Made by a program: the position numbers and the translations under genes. Below are positions 48,501 through 59,159 of a stretch of DNA of 64,000 bases, piece after piece. Every line of letters starts with the position of its first letter. Within the stretch, counting starts at the first letter, position 1. The notes beneath the pieces are model-generated. The model was not told the origin of the DNA. It worked only from the letters and a program-made list of their open reading frames with translations, and made no database searches. The stretch comes from Glebionis coronaria (Eukaryota > Streptophyta > Magnoliopsida > Asterales > Asteraceae): contig CM046878.1 in the NCBI GenBank assembly GCA_025667525.1, positions 76,363,696 through 76,427,695 of the forward strand. The letters run 5' to 3'.

Positions 48501-49062
48501 TTAATATAACCTGTATTTTGGACATGTTGATTTACTGTTTGTTCTGTTTTTATCTCTTTGGACAGAACTAGAAAGTCTCACTTGGAGGAGACAAATCAGA
48601 CCCAAGACGCAGGCTTCGGTGGTGTTAAGATTTATTTTGTGGGCTGACTTCATTTAGCAATATGAAATGATGAACATACATATTATCACCTCTTTTATAT
48701 CGTATCCTTTTTAACCGGTCATTCTATCTATAAAATATATGTGATCACGTTACTTTAGGTGTTACCAAATTCTCATGTCTTATTTAATTATTATTTACCA
48801 TCTATAAATGATATACACATATAAGTAGTACGAGTACTATTTTTTGCGTAGGTGTTTTCTATATGCTGAGAATATTTAAGTTGGGAATTAAGAGGGTTTG
48901 ATTCACTTATATTCCATTAGTAATAAATAAAAAATCAGAATCAAATTGTAGTAATCTCACAAGTACGTTCAAGTTTCAATAAGTAAAACCATTTAGTTAA
49001 ACATTAATTTTTCCGTAAATTATTTGGAAATTATACATAACTCAAATTTTTTTTAAAAAATT
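48501..49062. other. Intergenic DNA, possible exon remnant
   Basis: At 48566 an acceptor-like TTTGGACAG precedes a short open stretch (48567-48645) with more balanced composition, possibly a decayed exon. It matches nothing I know. The remainder is AT-rich. Confidence 0.3.
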
Positions 49063-49088
49063 TGTGCGTGCACGGGCCGTATAACTAG
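49063..49088 (+). mobile_element. Helitron-like 3' terminus, second copy
   Basis: TGTGCGTGCACGGGCCGT then ATAACTAG followed by T, with a small ACGG-G-CCGT hairpin. The 410-bp repeat shared with 29769 begins exactly at the base after CTAG, as expected if a Helitron inserted next to it. Confidence 0.5.
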
Positions 49089-49493
49089 TATCAACTATGT
49101 GACTTGTTGAAAAAAATGTAATTCGACTTGGAATGGAGCCATATTTAGAAATAAAGATGACTGGAATTTTTTCTCTCAAACTAGCCAAGTCTTCTATCGT
49201 TGTGGAACACTATTAACATTTATAACTTGTAGATTTATGCGAGTTGTGTTACTATGCATTTTTTTACTCGGAATTTAATTGACTAATTTTAGTCATTCAT
49301 TATCTAAGGCTAGACAGAGTGGACACAATCTCACGGGTGAGATGTAAAAGTCACGCGTAAGTTGCCTCCCCGGGCTAAACACTCACGCGTGAGTTGGTAC
49401 TCACTGTTGTTAACTCTTCACCATAGTGAGTTACAAATTCAACACACTTCTCTTCCAAAAACTTCCAACGGCTAGTTTCAAACTCTCTTTTTT
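49089..49493. repeat. About 410-bp repeat, copy B
   Basis: Partner of 29769-30180. It spans about 220 bp of flank plus the 5' part of the Harbinger element that starts at 49308. Confidence 0.85.
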
Positions 49494-49595
49494 AATTTAA
49501 AAGATATCCATATAATATACCTAACCATCTAAATCATTTTCTCACACTTTTTAACTGTTATTTTTACATCAAACTTATTTTATATCATAACATAA

Positions 49596-49990
49596 ATGGC
49601 TTCAAACCAACAATGAACTCCTGATGAAGAGGTAGCTTTGTGTCAAGCTTGGGTACATGTTTCAGAGTCGTCCATAAGGTCATGTGACATGACGAAATTG
49701 TTTTGGTCGGAGGTAGCTGATTACTTTCATACCAAAATAGATGTTCGAAGAAAAAGTTATGTATTCATTCTCTGTAAATGGAAAAATACGATTCGTCTCC
49801 AAGTTGGTCAATTTTCTTCGATTTACGATCGAATCTTACTTAGGCATCCAAGTGGTACTTCTGAAGAAACTATCTATTAAGAAGTCATAATCGAATATCA
49901 TACTGTTTATCATTAGGATTTTGCATTCTATGAATGTTGTAAAATTTTGAAACAATCTCCCGTATGAACCGAGGTTGAATTGCCACGGTT
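49596..49990 (+). pseudogene. Harbinger ORF1 (Myb/SANT-like DNA-binding protein), broken
   Basis: From ATG 49596 the frame meets a stop at codon 7, then continues TPDEEVALCQAWVHVSE, TKLFWSEVADYFHTK, KWKNTIRLQVGQFSSIYDRI and HPSGTSEETIY. Further stops follow before ELPRFLN at about 49975. It matches the trihelix/SANT ORF1 proteins that accompany Harbinger transposases and help bring them to DNA; related plant annotations are often misnamed as glutathione-transferase-like. Confidence 0.78.
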
Positions 49991-50033
49991 TCTTAATCAA
50001 AGACGATAAGTTTTCAAGTTTTAATGTTTTTTA

Positions 50034-50172
50034 GTTATTGAATAAAAAGTGTTTAAATGTTTAAGTTTTGATATTATTATGTAATGTTTTTAGTTACTGA
50101 ATAAAAAGTGTTTAAGTGTTTAAGTTTTAATATTATTATGTAACGTTCTTAGTTATTTAATAAAAAGTGTTT
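50034..50172. repeat. Three 59-bp tandem units in Harbinger 3' part
   Basis: AATAAAAAGTGTTTAA recurs at 50041, 50100 and 50159 with near-identical intervening sequence. Confidence 0.8.
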
Positions 50173-50428
50173 TACGTTTACGTTTACGTTTTTTTTACGG
50201 TTTTAGTTTACGTATTAAAAGAATTAAGAAGAAAAAAAATGGTATGACTTGGTGGTGAGTTTCTCACTGCCAGTAAGGTTGTAAAGTGGGTTGGGTGAGT
50301 GGAGAGAATAAGCTGATGTGGAGGTAAGTTATTGGCTCACAACCCCATCTAGCCTAAGATTAAATCCTATAAAAAGCTACGGAAGGGCTAATTTTGCCTA
50401 AATATCTAAAAATTGCAACAAATCGACA

Positions 50429-50580
50429 GGGAGACTAAAGTTGTAAATTTTTTAATCTGATTTTTATCAAAAGTGATATTTCACTAGTGTAAAAAACAAT
50501 AAAATATCACTAGTGATAACACTATGAAATATCACCATTGATAAAAAACAGTACGGGAAATTTACAACTTTAGTCCCTCC
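50429..50580. mobile_element. Foldback MITE-like element
   Basis: Almost the entire 152 bp is one imperfect inverted repeat: GGGAGACTAAAGTTGTAAATTT at the left pairs with AAATTTACAACTTTAGTCCC at the right. The inner TTTTTATCAAAAGTGATATTTC also pairs with the inverse of the segment at 50525-50548. A single stem of about 60 bp results. A transcript would form a hairpin suitable for small-RNA processing. Confidence 0.75.
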
Positions 50581-50702
50581 ACCGGTTTTTGAAACTTTTT
50601 GACTTTTTGGCAAAAATGGTCCCTCCGCCTTTTTTCTTTAATTCTTAGATCAATCTCCACATTTAAATCAAACCAAAATAGATGATGGAGATTTGTCCCT
50701 TA

Positions 50703-51298
50703 GAGGCCTCGGTATGGTGGAGGAAGAGGGCTCACTGGTCTTCTCCACCACACCCACCTCCTCTTTCACCGTGACATCGCCACTCAACGACGATGGCACA
50801 ATGAAGAGAGAGAGTATGAATATAGCCGTTGTAACGGCTATAATTTTTTTTCTTCAGAAATTTATAATTTAATACTTTTACCCTATAAATATTATCCATA
50901 CACTCACAACTTTTATACATCCAACTTAATCTTTCTTTTCAACCTAAAAATCCCTTAAAAAATGAGTGGCTCATCGTATTCCGGTTCGTCCGATGTTGAA
51001 GATATAGCCGATTTGAAAATGATAATGTAGATTAACAAAGAAGAATAAGTTGACGTTATTCGTATCATATTTTAAATTATGTATTTGTATTTTTATTTAT
51101 GTATTTATAATTTTTATTTGAATGAAATGAATTTAAGTTTGTGTGAAAAAAAATTGAGAGTAGGGCCAAAGTGGAAAGGAAAGAGAAATGACATGACACT
51201 GGGTGTTTTTGTTAATTGTTTTGGTGTGATATAACGCTGATGTAGCAACAGTGGAGTCGAAGTGAAAAGGGGTTGACTCTCCACCATACCTACCACTC
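50703..51298 (+). mobile_element. PIF/Harbinger deletion derivative
   Basis: 596 bp, with inverted ends GAGGCCTCGGTATGGTGGAG and GAGTGGTAGGTATGGTGGAG (12 terminal-proximal bases identical) and a 3-bp duplication TTA at 50700-50702 and 51299-51301. A promoter-like CCCTATAAATATT is at 50880. Only the start of a transposase-type ORF remains. Confidence 0.8.
50962..51030 (+). pseudogene. Harbinger transposase N-terminal stub
   Basis: ATG 50962, reading MSGSSYSGSSDVEDIADLKM then IM and a TAG at 51028. The Ser-rich acidic start resembles the N termini of Harbinger DDE transposases in plants; the remaining gene is deleted. Confidence 0.5.
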
Positions 51299-51301
51299 TT
51301 A

Positions 51302-51899
51302 AGTTGTGAAAAAAATAAGGATACATTTGAACTTTTCTCCTATTTTAATTGATTTATACACTCAAAAATTATCGTATCTTGACCTACCTACTTTTAGATT
51401 GTACATTTATAAGTCACATGAGCCTATTTATAGGAATGCCACTCGTACACTTTTTTTAATTTATTTGCATACTTTAAAAATTAGTTTGCCTTAACATATA
51501 CTGTATATTGTTAGATCGTGTTTACTTATGTTCACTCTACAAAAATATAAATATCAATATTATGATTTTTTAAGTGTATCAATCAACTAAAAGTATTTAC
51601 AAATCACCTTCTCATATATAAAGAAATGATTAAGCACGAGCCGTGAGCCCAAGCTCAAACAGGAGCTCAAGTGACTTGTAAGACTGGAGAGAATGGCACC
51701 TCAAAAACTCACCGTCACCTCAGCGTCACATCAGATTTTTTACAATTCACAAAAACTCACCTTTTCATGGGAATAGGGAATAAAAAACTCACCTCCACCT
51801 CACCCAACTTTATATAAAATATACCCGCTAAATACTCTAATACACTCATAATCTATTAAGAAGTATATAAACAAAAAAACTGACACACAAACCAAGTGG
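51302..51899. other. AT-rich intergenic DNA
   Basis: No gene. 51700-51805 has several AAAACTCACC copies and is followed by a TATA-like TTTATATAAAATATACCC at 51811, possibly the 5' part of another Harbinger relative. Confidence 0.35.
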
Positions 51900-53532
51900 T
51901 GAGAAAGTGACAATTGGTGGGTTTTTAAAGTAAAACCTGAAGGTTTATTAATATCATAAAAATTATATAAAACCCTAAAAGAGATCAAAGCACTTATAGC
52001 GGAAGTGATTTAACAAGATCATAATAGTAACACAATTATAATTAATCGAATCGGGCTTACATACCTTTATGCTAAAGCAAATCCACAAGACGAAGAACGA
52101 ATCACCAATTCGGGTTTATATCGTATATCACCAAGATATAGTCTAAAGTAAGACTATATTATGGTTTTGTACACACGTAATACAACGAGCTAACCGTGAT
52201 TCTAGCACGTGTAAACTGAGCTATAACGCTTGTAGAAAATCTACACAACAACCCTAGAGAAGGACATGACTATATTATAAGTAAAATTGATCAAACAAGA
52301 AAACCAACCAAAACCCTTGTGTGGGTTTGTCTTGCGATCGCAAAGAGAGAGGAGGAGGGGAGAAATTTTTTGTGTCTTGAATTATGAGGTGAGGGGTTGT
52401 TTATATAGGCTTAGTTTTTGTAACCTAAAACAAATAAAAGGAAAGTTTTTCCTTCCCCTTCCCTTCCTCCATAACAGACGGCTAACACCCCCTTATGGGG
52501 TGTTCCGGAATCTTCTATCCTTCTTTCTATTTTACTTACTTACTGTAATTTTATTTAACTCTCATTAATACTTAACTCTTAATATTTAACGATCTAAAAA
52601 GTTATGTCTCGGTTTAATTTAATAAATACATAAATATATTTTTATTAAATAAATTAATAAATACAATAAATATATTTATTAAATAAATTAACTCTTTACG
52701 TATTGAGTGCAATCCCGTAATCTCGAGTTCGATCCTATCACACGACTCTTATAAGTCCATAAATTTTCAGCTCCCACTTGGACATATTTCGAATATCGTG
52801 ATTACATTGACTAGCGTCTAGGTACACTTAGCAATATCTCTAGTACAACTCGAGTAAGGTCTCCTGGATAAAATCTTTTAATGATTCATCATTATTATTA
52901 TCCTTTTATTTCTAATACAACGTTAATAAGGATATGGATCTCAATCATTCCTTTCATTAACCATTTTGTTTCTCGTTCACAGATTCAGCAAGATTACCAA
53001 AACAAATTTGGGTATGGCCACACAAACATCTTACTAATCTCACGAGGGGCCCAGCTGTATTAAACTCCAAAACGAAATTGGAGGAAATAAATCCCATATT
53101 GACTACGAGCAAAACTTATGAATTTTGCAACACTTCTGAAAATAATCCTTATAGCTACCAGTTACGTTTAGCGTTAGATTATTCTATAGAGACGCACTAG
53201 ACTCATAGTCGTTTCCTGGTATCTCAAGTCTAAGGATAACTATTTATGATTTACTTGATGACAAAGATCTATAAAGTAAAATAATATAGTTAGGATAAGT
53301 CCAATATTCGATTCATCGAATATCATCCAAAATCGATCAATATACTTTCAAGTATACTCTATCGCTATTTTGAGTTGTATTAATTTAATAATATTACCAT
53401 ATTATTAATTGACAACGGACATTTAGCATAATATTTATTTATGAATTAAAACATGTAAAATAGGATACAAAACTAAGTAATAAGAATAAACGAAACTCAA
53501 TCTTTATTTTATTAAATAATAATGTATTAACA
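51900..53532 (-). repeat. 3' LTR of a copia element (copia-4), left edge uncertain
   Basis: The inner edge is fixed by a purine tract and LTR start on the minus strand (GGATAAAGGA then TGTTAATACATT, at 53521-53542). Its partner lies beyond the window, so the outer edge near 51900 is a guess. It includes a perfect 12-bp palindrome TTGCGATCGCAA (52332-52343) and a TATA box at 52401-52408. Confidence 0.6.
52400..52409 (-). promoter_or_regulatory. TATA box in copia-4 LTR
   Basis: The minus strand reads GCCTATATAAAC. In the 5' copy this would set the transcription start. Confidence 0.5.
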
Positions 53533-53575
53533 TCCTTTATCCAAATACTAATCACAGATTCATTGCATGAGTTCG

Positions 53576-54538
53576 CTAGCTAGTTGCAGCCCAATAGCCT
53601 TGGCATGTAACTACCTTTGGTCTAGGCAAAGCCTTAGTTAAAGGATCAGCTATGTTCAATTTGATTTCACGAGCTTCAACTTGTTCTCGGACGTAGTGAT
53701 GTCTACGCTTAAAGTGTCTGGCGCCTTTCATGACTCCAGAATAATTGGCGAATATAATTGCAGCAGAATTTTTGCAATGTATATCAATAGGTTCTTTAGT
53801 TGAAAGCATCACTCCAAGATCTCAAATAAACTTCCTAATCCAAATAGCTTCCATTGTAGCTTCTGAAGCAGCCATATACTCAGATTGAGTAGCATGCATT
53901 GCAATCGTTGTCTGCTTCTTGCTCTTCCAGTCAACTGCTCCTCCATTGATAACAAAAATGGAACTCGTTTGAGACTTCGTATCGGCTTTATCACATTGCC
54001 AGGACGCATCACAGAAACGTGTTACATTCAGTTCTGTGTCTGGTTTCCCTCTAAATACGAAAAACATATCTTTCGTACTCCTCGGATACTTTAGTTTATG
54101 TTTAACAGCAGTCGAGTGGAGCTTCCTTGGATTCTGTTGGTATCTACTGACCAAGTTCTGAGCAAACGCCACATCAGGCCTTGTGCATCTTACAACATAC
54201 ATAATAGATCCTATGGCCGAAGCGTAAGGCACCTTCGACATGTATGCCTCCTCTTCAGGAGTTGATGCATCCATCTCATGACTCAGATTATGCTTAACTT
54301 CCATAGGTTGAAAACCTTTCTTGGAATTATGCATATTATACGTCTTCAATATCTTATCTATATAAGCATCTTGACTTAGACCAATTAACTGTCTTTTCCT
54401 ATCCCAATAGATCTTAATTCCCAGAATGTATGCAGCTTCTCATAAATCCTTCATAGAAAAAATTCACCAATATAATCCTTAACAGCTTTAAGTCTTGTAA
54501 TGTTACTTTCCATGATTAATATATCATCAACATATAGG
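53576..54538 (-). pseudogene. Copia-4 reverse transcriptase C-terminal part and RNase H
   Basis: From the cut catalytic site near 54538 the frames read leftwards: MESNITRLKAVKDYIG (54480-54530), then a frame with HEMDASTPEEEAYMSKVPYA, SAIGSIMYVVRCTRPDVAFA and VSRYQQNPRKLH. RNase H motifs follow (RFCDASWQCDKADTKSQTSS, AVDWKSKKQTTIAMHATQSE, YMAASEATMEAIWIRKFI), then ARHFKRRHHYVREQV and IADPLTKALP. Stops and frame changes break it. The preceding RT part is at 63859-64000. Confidence 0.85.
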
Positions 54539-54543
54539 ACTAG

Positions 54544-54842
54544 TGTTGGAAATACGTTTTTACGTATTTAGGAAGGATCGGTCACTCCAACGATATATTC
54601 AAGTATTGGGCTCGTGATCCAATATATAACATATAACCTATATAGCCCACATGTATGGTGGCCTATATATACCCCCTCCTAGATGTTAGGAGGGGTTGAG
54701 CACTTAGTTATTCCATTTCACTTCCATGATTCTCTCTTTTCTCTCCTTTCCCTCTCTAGCTTTCTCTCTCTAGTTCTTTATCTTCTTCTCTATTTAGATA
54801 AATTATAACACATATACAATCCTAAGAAACTATGATCCTACA
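54544..54842 (+). repeat. Element B 5' LTR
   Basis: 299 bp, TGTTGGAAATACG... to ...GATCCTACA, with CCTATATATACCCCC at 54662 and long CTCTCTCT tracts. Confidence 0.93.
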
Positions 54843-54844
54843 AA

Positions 54845-54858
54845 TGGTATCAAGAGCC
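54845..54858 (+). other. Primer-binding site of element B
   Basis: TGGTATCAAGAGCC resembles the initiator-Met complement TGGTATCAGAGCC with one extra A. It lies two bases after the LTR. Confidence 0.8.
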
Positions 54859-55127
54859 ATGGTCAACTGATTGTTCTTGTGTTTGCTTTGATTGTTTTTT
54901 CGTGGGTTTTGATTTAATCAAGCTCAAATCTTGAAATTTTTTGCGTTTTTTATGGTTTAATCTTGATACAAATCTACATAGTTGTGGTAGTGTTTTGGTA
55001 TTGTTACTTTGGTTAAAAACACACAATTTTTGGGTGTTTGGATCTTTTTTGGCTTAAAATCTCGAATTAGTTGGGTTTTATCCGAAAAAGTGGAAAAAAG
55101 TGGAAATTGGGATAATTTTGTACTATT

Positions 55128-55460
55128 GCGACACTTTTTCCATCGCAATAGCCTAGGGTTTACATATTGCGACAGTTTTTGAGTTATTGCGACAGATTTT
55201 GAGCATATTGCGACAGGTTTTTGTCCTATTGCGACAGAGTTTGGTATATTGCGACAGATTGTGAGTTATTGCGACAGCTTTTGCTATTAGTGCGACAGGT
55301 GTTGTAATATTGCGATAAATCTGTTATTGCGACGAATTCGTGATATTGCGACAAATTACTTTTTTCATTAATGTGATGGTCACTTTGTCATATTGCGATG
55401 GTATGATTTTTTTCCTTTATTGCGATGGTGTGATTTTTTGTCCTTATTGCGATGGTATGA
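55128..55460 (+). repeat. Minisatellite of TATTGCGACAG units in element B leader
   Basis: About 15 imperfect units of 17-25 bp with the core TATTGCGACAG, later TATTGCGATGGT. The first unit forms a hairpin, TATTGCGA...TCGCAATA (55131-55153). It is the counterpart of 31662-31860 in element A. Confidence 0.85.
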
Positions 55461-55479
55461 TTTTCAACACAATTTGACT

Positions 55480-55900
55480 CCAACAAAGACTATCAAGACT
55501 CCAACACGACTCGAACTCAACTAAATCCCAACACCCACAAGACTCCATTACAATTATTTTGACTCAACTATCCATCAACCTCGACTCTCTCACCCATCGA
55601 CTCGACTACCACTCAGCATCAACAAAAACCCATACTTCATCACTCGACTCAAACGCAGACTCACAACCACATAGACTTACACTTCACAACCACACATACT
55701 CGACAAACTCGCAACCACATAGACTTACACTTCACAACCACATAGACTCGATAGACTCACAATCACAGACTCTACCTTCAGCCTCGAATAAAACAGTTCG
55801 AAGACTCGAACTCAAACCGAATCAACATCCACCTTTTCACTCCAACCAAATCCATCATATCTATCTTTATTCCATCGTCATCTAATCCCAGACTCGAATC
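55480..55900 (+). repeat. C/A-rich ACTCGACTC repeat segment
   Basis: Almost G-free, with ACTCGAACTC/ACTCAAC words and three copies of ACATAGACTTACACTTCACA-like units (55668-55745). The frame it leaves open (55559-55885) repeats SQPHRLTLHNH and is a by-product of the tandem DNA. A shorter similar block is at 31925-32000 in element A. Confidence 0.6.
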
Positions 55901-56449
55901 CAAAACATACACATCTCAGATTCGTTCAAATTTATGATAGATCTTTTTTGATCTTAACAGTTTGAACGTAAATCATCATCGATTCTTGTGAGTTTTTTTA
56001 AAACCCCTTTTGATTTTCGAAATTAAAGAAAAAGAATAACAATTCTGTTATCCGTTTGTCTTTTATTCGATTCAAGAAATAAAACATCAAAAATCGACAT
56101 GCAATTCAAATCACACCTTACCGAGACCTTATGATAAGATCTTGAAGTTGAATACTCAGAGATCTTGAAACTATATTCGTTCATCGAATATAATTCGTGG
56201 CTTGCGCATTATGAATTGTTTATAGGTTGAGGTTTATTCGTGTGTGGTTGTTTCGAAAGTGGGTAATCTGATTACTAATTATATGATGAGATTGGTTTTA
56301 AGGAGATGCGTTTAGATTATATGGTGATGTGAGATTAGATGAGATTAATATTTGTTTTGGTTATGGCTGAGTATTGAGAGAAAAAGAATGATGGGGGCGG
56401 AGCTAATGTGTGTGAGTAGGTTAAGATTGTGACCTAATAGTTAGGTTTA

Positions 56450-56589
56450 GCTATTTATCACAAATATTTGGACTGGGTTTGATGGTCAAAGCAATGAACA
56501 CGTTTATGTGTTGTTGGTAGGAGATACTTTTGTTTTTTTAAGCTTACTAGGCCGAATTCTTCTATCACTTGATAGGTCCAAGCCACGTG
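56450..56589 (-). promoter_or_regulatory. Antisense promoter-like module in element B
   Basis: The minus strand has GTGATAAATAGC (56449-56460) with a G-box CACGTG about 125 bases upstream (56584-56589). The minus sequence beyond it (CCTAACTATTAGG, CTCCGCCCCCATCATT) resembles the corresponding part of element A. A donor-like CTCG|GTAAGG follows at about 56122, so an antisense exon and intron are conceivable. Confidence 0.4.
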
Positions 56590-56910
56590 ACATGTACAAA
56601 CAAGGAATGTAACTGACAAGTCTTTTTGGAAACAAAATTCTAGTTTGTATAACATTTGGTTGTACCAATATTATTCGTTTCTCGTTTTTGGTATAAAAAT
56701 TGTAGTCGGGTTTAATCGAGGCAAGTGAAGAGCAAAAGATATATATCCGAATTTATTCGGGTATAAATGTGACAAAAAGTCGAGACAAAAGTGACAAGTT
56801 TTTGAAGACAAGTATCGGGGCACAATGTTAAAATTTATTTGTCGAGACCAAGAAAAATTGGATATATTTTTAGTGGCTACGGATTTCTTTTATTGATCGG
56901 GTCTTTGTAA

Positions 56911-59117
56911 GTGAAGACGGATTTTTCGTCGATCAGTAATCCTTACCTTATTTTACATCAAACTTCAATGGATTCGTTGAGTTCAACATTTCAAGAGGGA
57001 GAAGCGCGTCACATGAAAGTTAAAGCTAGAGATAGTAGAATGACTTTATTTCGACTATTTCGGTCCCATCTGTCGAACATTTATCTACTTAAAGAAGGAA
57101 GCGGATTTGTGACACTCTTCGGTCAAGATCGTACCATTTTCGTCCACCGAATGCTCCTCAAATTGAACCAACTACTAGAGCAAATCTACAAAGAAGACAT
57201 TAATCAAGTTGAATCCTCACATTCACTTCAAGTTCTAGCACAACATTTTTCAAGTTTCTTTCAGTTTGATCCTGCCAAGGTTGAAGCTTCAACGATCTGC
57301 CAGTCATTCCTTGAAGACACACAAATCAAGGTTAAAAACTTCAGTGATAGATTGCTCGATTTCATGAAATCTATTGCACTTTCGATTTAAGAAGGTTTAC
57401 AACTTGAACTAGAGCATGATAGTGGAATACAAAAAAATACGATGCAGATGCCAGAGAAAACGAATGGTCTTACGGATGACTCAAAGGAGACCACCTTGGT
57501 TGACAATGATAGCAACGTCATTGCATCACGACAACATGATTCAAGCATGCATGACGAAGAGCCAATAGTTGGGGTACAATTGAATAATGTATCTAACAAT
57601 TATTTACAGCATGTTGAGCATTTCGACGCTATCTATGTCGAACATGGGATGGAAAAGAGTGATAGCAATACCACTTCTGATTCATTCGATGTGAGTAATA
57701 ATGAGGGAGAAAATGATCAGAATTCTAAAGATCATGATATGTGCTTTATGACTACTTCTTTAACCAATTCTACTTCTAGGATTGAAGAGCTTGAAACGAT
57801 TTTAGCTCAGCAATCAAAAGATCTTGAGGATGCCAAACTTGAATTTTAGAAGAAAACGAACAAATTTGAAACATATTTTGAAAAACTTGAAAAGTCAAAC
57901 GTTGTTCTTGAACGAAAATTGGATCAAAAAGTTCTAGATTCTAAAGCTGAAAAGGATAATCTTTTGAAACAAATTAAGTTACTAGAATCTAAATTAGCAT
58001 CCCAAGATAACTTGCTCAAAGAGAATGAGACTTTAAAGGCTCAGGTTCAAGAAAAAGTTTTTGCTATAACTGCTTTGAGAAATCAGTTAAGGAAAACTAA
58101 AGGAACTAGTATGGACACTAAGCTTGAAAACCATCAATCTTGGGGAAACCGCCTTAAATTCAGTCTGTTAGACAACCGACTGCATTTAGATCCGAGCGAC
58201 CAAAATCCTCGAGACCGCGGTTTTCCTCCCAAGTTGATATGGTTCATCTTTCTAGACCAATCACTCCACCATCTAGGCCCAATGTGACTAAAACAGCTTT
58301 TGCAAGACCTAATCACATAATTGCATCTAGTCTTCCTGGACATAGTCCAAAGAACACATCTCGAACTAGTTCAAATGACGTTCGCCATAATGTTGATCTA
58401 AGGGAAGCTATTCAAAAGACACAAGTAAGAGATAGAAATTTTAAACCTAGTCAGATGCCTTCTAGGTTACCTTATATTGCTAACCGTAGCATGTCATATC
58501 CTAGGAGCATCAATCAATCTTCTAGGAATTCTAGATCTTACTTGGACATTAAATATGCTACTTGTAAAACATGTAGGAAATGTGTCTTTAAAGCCAATCA
58601 TGATTCTTGTGTCAAGAGATTACTTAATGAGGTGAACTCCCGTGCTAGACTTAAATCCCAGTGGGTAGCTAAAATCAAACCTATTGGTTAAATGTGACGC
58701 CCTACTGGTAGAACTTTCACTCTTGTAGGAAACGAGTGCCCTTTAACTAGGATAGTCTCCGATTCTACTAAGACTACTAGGAAGGAAATTGAAAAGGATG
58801 ATACATCACTTAAGCCTGAACTTAAGGTTTTCTATAAAAGGAAACGTTTGCCAGCTAAGACAAGTGAATCATCTCCTCAGGTCACCTCAGACACAAGAAA
58901 AGAATATTGTGAATCCCCGCATGGTTCTAAGATAGATATTGCTAACCCATGTCAAAGTATACAAACTCCTAATGAGAATGCAGGTACCAAGGTTAACATT
59001 CAACAAGAACACAACGTTCTGATCGTTGTATACCATTCAATTAAGGACACTCTCAGAGTTTGGTTGCTGAAGAAGCTGATATCAGAGAAACAAGTTTCTC
59101 AGGGGATTTGTAGTTAA
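56911..59117 (+). pseudogene. Element B Gag-like gene, broken
   Basis: One frame runs from 56911 to about 58220 with two in-frame stops (57388, 57847), then shifts and continues from 58239 with one more stop (58689) to 59117. The order is: N-terminal part; acidic N/S-rich linker; coiled coil with leucine-rich heptads (57900-58090, LLKQIKLLESKLASQ); and a Cys/His segment CKTCRKCVFKANHDSC (58562-58609). Then comes PTGRTFTLVGNECPLTR (58700-58750). The last two are hallmarks of Sirevirus-type copia Gag-to-protease regions in this plant group. The protease and all of pol are absent. Confidence 0.72.
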
Positions 59118-59159
59118 GCCCGTGCTCAAGGATTACAGTCAAATTACAGTATGTGACCC

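Larger units (their letters stand above)
49308..50354 (+). mobile_element. PIF/Harbinger-type element with decayed ORF1
   Basis: 1047 bp, with terminal inverted repeats GGCTAGACAGAGTGG (left) and GGCTAGATGGGGTTG (right, inverted), flanked by the 3-bp duplication TAA at 49305-49307 and 50355-50357, typical of PIF/Harbinger. It contains the ORF1-type (Myb/SANT-like) gene only and no DDE transposase. Confidence 0.85.

Noticed and set aside
55559..55885. 108-residue frame with SQPHRLTLHNH repeats
   Set aside because: The reading frame is a by-product of the G-poor tandem DNA; no gene signals.
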